From the NCBI GenBank assembly GCA_011051925.1, contig DRKE01000178.1, positions 1 through 25,013 of the forward strand: a stretch of DNA of 25,013 nt, written 5' to 3'. How positions within the stretch are numbered: position 1 is the stretch's first letter; each line of letters opens with the position of its first letter. Below the pieces are notes generated by a model that was not told where the DNA came from, ran no database searches, and was given only the letters and a program-made list of their open reading frames with translations. Positions 22,799-25,013 of the stretch are shown here, piece after piece. The position numbers were made by a program, and so were the translations under genes. Source of the DNA: Deltaproteobacteria bacterium (GTDB lineage: Bacteria > Myxococcota_A > UBA9160 > UBA4427).

Positions 22799-23173
22799 AT
22801 GCCCATCGACGTCATCGTTCCTGATTCGGCCCGAAAGACCTATGAGAGCTGGCATTTCGCTCCCGCCGTTCGACATGGAGATCTGATCTTCTGTTCGGGC
22901 GTCGTGGGTCATGGCGATTCGGCGGAGGACGAGTTCCGCAACGCATGGCAATCGCTGGGAGAGACCCTGGCGGCCGCTGGAGTCGGTTACGAGGACATCG
23001 TCGACTCGACGCTCTACATCGTCGACCTCCAGAAGAACGCGGCCACGATGGCGAAGGTGAAGGACGAGTTCATCAAGGAGCCCTATCCCGCCTCGACCTG
23101 GATCGGCGTGACGGAACTCGTCATTCCCGGTGCGCGGGCCGAGATCAAGGTGACGGCGCGAACGCCGGCTTGA
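22799..23173 (+). CDS. RidA/YjgF-family protein
   Basis: This 124-residue protein has the size and pattern of the Rid (YjgF/YER057c/UK114) family: G-D-L-I-F-C-S-G-V-V-G (about 31-41), a central helix F-R-N-A-W-Q-S-L-G-E-T-L-A-A-A-G, the D-S-T-L-Y-I-V-D-L strand and P-G-A-R-A-E-I-K-V-T-A, whose Arg corresponds to the family Arg that holds the carboxylate of the substrate. RidA proteins hydrolyse reactive 2-aminoacrylate-type enamines or imines; other subfamilies have different or unknown substrates. GGAGA 6 nt upstream supports ATG 22799. It is separated from the crotonase by a hairpin and converges on the amidase with 15 bp between the stop codons. Confidence 0.9.
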   Translation: MPIDVIVPDSARKTYESWHFAPAVRHGDLIFCSGVVGHGDSAEDEFRNAWQSLGETLAAAGVGYEDIVDSTLYIVDLQKNAATMAKVKDEFIKEPYPASTWIGVTELVIPGARAEIKVTARTPA

Positions 23174-23188
23174 GAGCCGGTGACGGCC

Positions 23189-24643
23189 TCAACCCTTCGA
23201 GGGTGCTTCGAAGCCTCCGATGACCTCGCCGAGCAGCCGGGCGAACGTGATCGTCGTGTGGTCCTCGAGGTAGGGCCCGACGATCTGCACGCCGACGGGC
23301 AGGCCTTCGGGCGTCGGCCCGACCGGCGCCACGGTGGCCGGCAAACGACAGGTCGTTGCCGGCGAGATCCAGCCGAAGAGATCCGTGTAGGGTCGTGATT
23401 CGCCATTCACCTCGATCGTTCGTTCCGGAAAGGGTGAATGATCGTGGGGGATCGCGGGAACCGACGTGACGGGACAGAGCAGGACGTCGTAGTTCGCGAA
23501 GAACTCCCGGAAGGCGCTTCGCCACTGTTCCCGCAGTTCGTCCGTCCGGAGCCATTCGCGATGTTGGATGAGCGGCGCTCGGGCGGCCATTGCAGCATCG
23601 CTCTCGTCGTCCTTGTCGAACGCGGCCGCCGCCCGTTCCAATCCGGCCAGGGTCTCGGGCGGGATGTCGGCGAGGACGATCGGCATGAGCAGTCGGTTGT
23701 AGGCGCGAATGAGTTCCCAGAGGTCGAATCCGGGTCGCGCCTTCTCGTCGACCCGGACTCCGGCCGAGCGAAGCGCATCGGCCGTCGCTTCGAGTCGTGT
23801 GCGGACGGCATCGTCCACGGGCAGCGCCGGATCCTCGAACCAGGCCGCGACGCGATAGTCCGAGATCCGGTCGTGGCGCGCCCGGGGCAGATCGAGATGC
23901 CAGGCGACCCGGTCGTGCTGGCCCGGTCCGGCCAGGACATCCAGGGCGATCCCGAGATCCTCGGCGCTGCGTGCCAGGGGGCCCGCGACACCGAGATCGG
24001 GTTGTGCCTGGGCTCCGGGCGGGCCGGGCAGATGTCCGAGATTCGAGACGATCCCGTAGCTCGGCTTGTGTCCGTAGATCCCCGTCCAGTGGGAAGGCGT
24101 CCGGATCGATCCGCCGATGTCACTTCCGAGTTCGAGGCTCGTCATCCCCGTGGCGACCGCGACCGCGGCGCCACCGGAGGAACCGCCGGGTGTTCGCGAC
24201 AGGTCGTGGGGGTTGTTCGTGCAACCGAAGAGATCGTTGTAGGACTGGACGTCGGCCGCCATGAAGGGCAGGTTGGTCTTGCCGAAGACGACCGCGCCCG
24301 CGCGCTTCAGCCTGGCGACGGTTTCGGCGTCGCGTGCCGGAACATGGTCCTTCCAGACCGGGTTGCCCGCCGTCGTACGGACCCCGGCCGTTTCGAAGGT
24401 GTCCTTGATCGTCATGGGGAGTCCATGAAGAGGGCCGAGGGCCTCGCCGCGCGCGATGGCCTCATCGGCCCGGGCCGCCGCCTTCCGCGCGCCCTCCTCG
24501 TCGAGGGTCACGACCGCATTCAGCGGCTCGTTCGTCTCGGCGACCGCGTCGAGGAAGTCGTCGAGGAGCTCCCGGCTCGAGATCTGCTTGCGACGGATCA
24601 TGGCGGCGAGCGCCCGCGCCGATCGGGTTCCGAGATCACTCAT
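23189..24643 (-). CDS. Amidase signature family hydrolase
   Basis: This 484-residue enzyme has all three parts of the Ser-cisSer-Lys triad: Lys in G-L-P-M-T-I-K-D-T-F (about residue 79), the cis-Ser in T-P-G-G-S-S-G-G-A-A, and the nucleophile in L-G-S-D-I-G-G-S-I-R-T-P. The C-terminus keeps the L-P-V-G-V-Q-I-V-G-P block. Members hydrolyse carboxamides, from simple amides to fatty amides and Glu-tRNA amides. No GatB or GatC gene is beside it and the protein has the length of stand-alone amidases, so a role in tRNA amidation is unlikely. ATG 24643 has AAGGA upstream. No signal peptide is visible. The intergenic region to the divergent HxlR-type gene may hold promoters for both. Confidence 0.93.
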   Translation of the reverse strand: MSDLGTRSARALAAMIRRKQISSRELLDDFLDAVAETNEPLNAVVTLDEEGARKAAARADEAIARGEALGPLHGLPMTIKDTFETAGVRTTAGNPVWKDHVPARDAETVARLKRAGAVVFGKTNLPFMAADVQSYNDLFGCTNNPHDLSRTPGGSSGGAAVAVATGMTSLELGSDIGGSIRTPSHWTGIYGHKPSYGIVSNLGHLPGPPGAQAQPDLGVAGPLARSAEDLGIALDVLAGPGQHDRVAWHLDLPRARHDRISDYRVAAWFEDPALPVDDAVRTRLEATADALRSAGVRVDEKARPGFDLWELIRAYNRLLMPIVLADIPPETLAGLERAAAAFDKDDESDAAMAARAPLIQHREWLRTDELREQWRSAFREFFANYDVLLCPVTSVPAIPHDHSPFPERTIEVNGESRPYTDLFGWISPATTCRLPATVAPVGPTPEGLPVGVQIVGPYLEDHTTITFARLLGEVIGGFEAPSKG

Positions 24644-24880
24644 GACAAAGTCCTTTTTCCCTTTTTCGCTTCCGCTTCATCTCTATCTCTCTGATGCGTA
24701 CTTCTTCTGCTGCGGTGTGCTCGTCGTCCTGGATCACGGCGATTGTACTGGCTGACCGGGGCGCCCGCGCAGCGGGAAAGGCTTGATTTCGATCAGGAAT
24801 CGATCAGATGCCCCGACGGGAAGCCACTTCCCTCCTTTCCTCCCTTCCTTCAAAAGGATGCGATATTCGAATCAAGTGGT

Positions 24881-24910
24881 TTGAAAAAAGAACTTATCCT
24901 GCGGTAGGCT
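24881..24910 (+). promoter_or_regulatory. Promoter of the HxlR-type gene (candidate, leaderless)
   Basis: TTGAAA (24881-24886), an 18-nt spacer and TAGGCT (24905-24910) end 7 nt before the GTG start. No Shine-Dalgarno separates them, so the transcript would begin at or next to the start codon. A perfect ATTCGAAT palindrome lies upstream at about 24864-24871. Confidence 0.55.
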
Positions 24911-24917
24911 GCGCTCC

Positions 24918-25013
24918 GTGGAGCGCTTCCGATATGACCAGTTCTGTCCGCTGGCCCGCGCGACCGAGATCCTCGGCCATCGCTGGGTGATGCTGATCCT
25001 GCGCGAACTCTTC
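24918..25013 (+). CDS. HxlR-family winged-helix regulator (3' truncated by window edge)
   Basis: Only the first 32 residues are present. They read F-R-Y-D-Q-F-C-P-L-A-R-A, then T-E-I-L-G-H-R-W-V-M-L-I-L-R-E-L, the N-terminal signature of HxlR-type regulators (conserved C-P-x-x-x-A-x-x-x-L-G-x-x-W-x-x-x-I-L-R-x-L), which bind DNA as winged-helix dimers and often sense redox or electrophiles. The conserved Cys is present. The GTG at 24918 is the start because it directly follows a plausible promoter. It diverges from the amidase gene 274 bp away, which it may regulate. Confidence 0.82.
   Translation, partial: MERFRYDQFCPLARATEILGHRWVMLILRELF

Noticed and set aside
24784..24807. Near-repeat TTCGATCAG / ATCGATCAG in the amidase-HxlR intergenic region
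   Set aside because: Only two short copies with a 12-nt period; too little to separate from chance, although it could be a regulator site.

Overview
The window is GC-rich, densely coded, chromosomal-looking DNA from a free-living, Gram-negative bacterium. The Gram-negative evidence is two RND efflux pumps with lipoprotein adaptors and an outer-membrane beta-barrel protein ending in Phe. The gene mix (AidB-type acyl-CoA dehydrogenase, sterol-desaturase-like protein, Baeyer-Villiger-type monooxygenase, crotonase, amidase, GST, and a selenocysteine peroxiredoxin) resembles uncultured 'deltaproteobacterial' lineages such as Myxococcota or Binatota/Desulfobacterota_B. That placement is an inference from gene content and composition, not a proven assignment. 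I see no insertion sequence, phage gene, CRISPR array or rRNA.

Layout. 1-4.3 kb: the end of a GST-family gene, tRNA-Arg(UCG) on the minus strand, an NTF2/SnoaL-like protein, an outer-membrane beta-barrel protein, a secernin-like C69 dipeptidase and a small HTH regulator. 4.6-9.4 kb: aidB, a transglutaminase-like protein, a sterol desaturase/fatty acid hydroxylase family membrane protein, and then a peroxiredoxin-glutaredoxin fusion whose frame is interrupted only by an in-frame TGA at the peroxidatic cysteine position. 9.5-21.9 kb: two tetR-adaptor-RND operons that diverge from one 184-bp intergenic region. The leftward one continues into a second tetR and an FAD-dependent monooxygenase. 22-25 kb: a short crotonase, a RidA-like protein, an amidase and the start of an HxlR-type regulator.

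The standout is the gene at 8673-9428. Its UGA codon sits exactly where the P-x-x-x-T-x-x-C motif needs its cysteine. The same frame continues for more than 200 codons of convincing peroxiredoxin and CGFS-glutaredoxin sequence, and a strong stem-loop in the bacterial SECIS position follows the UGA. A standard gene caller would split or truncate this gene.

The second point of interest is the mirror-image pair of efflux operons. Both have the order tetR-adaptor-pump and both have exactly 19 nt of tetR/adaptor overlap, yet the pumps differ at the proton-relay residues. Several candidate operators and promoters can be seen, including a near-consensus promoter whose -35 box overlaps the stop codon of the upstream pump gene. 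Four genes without a Shine-Dalgarno share a TAnnCT box 7-8 nt before the start codon, which suggests leaderless transcripts.

Functionally the region reads as a collection of genes for stress, detoxification and hydrophobic-compound handling: peroxide reduction, alkylation response, Baeyer-Villiger-type oxygenation, drug or lipid efflux, and removal of reactive enamines. That joint role is inferred from families and proximity only.
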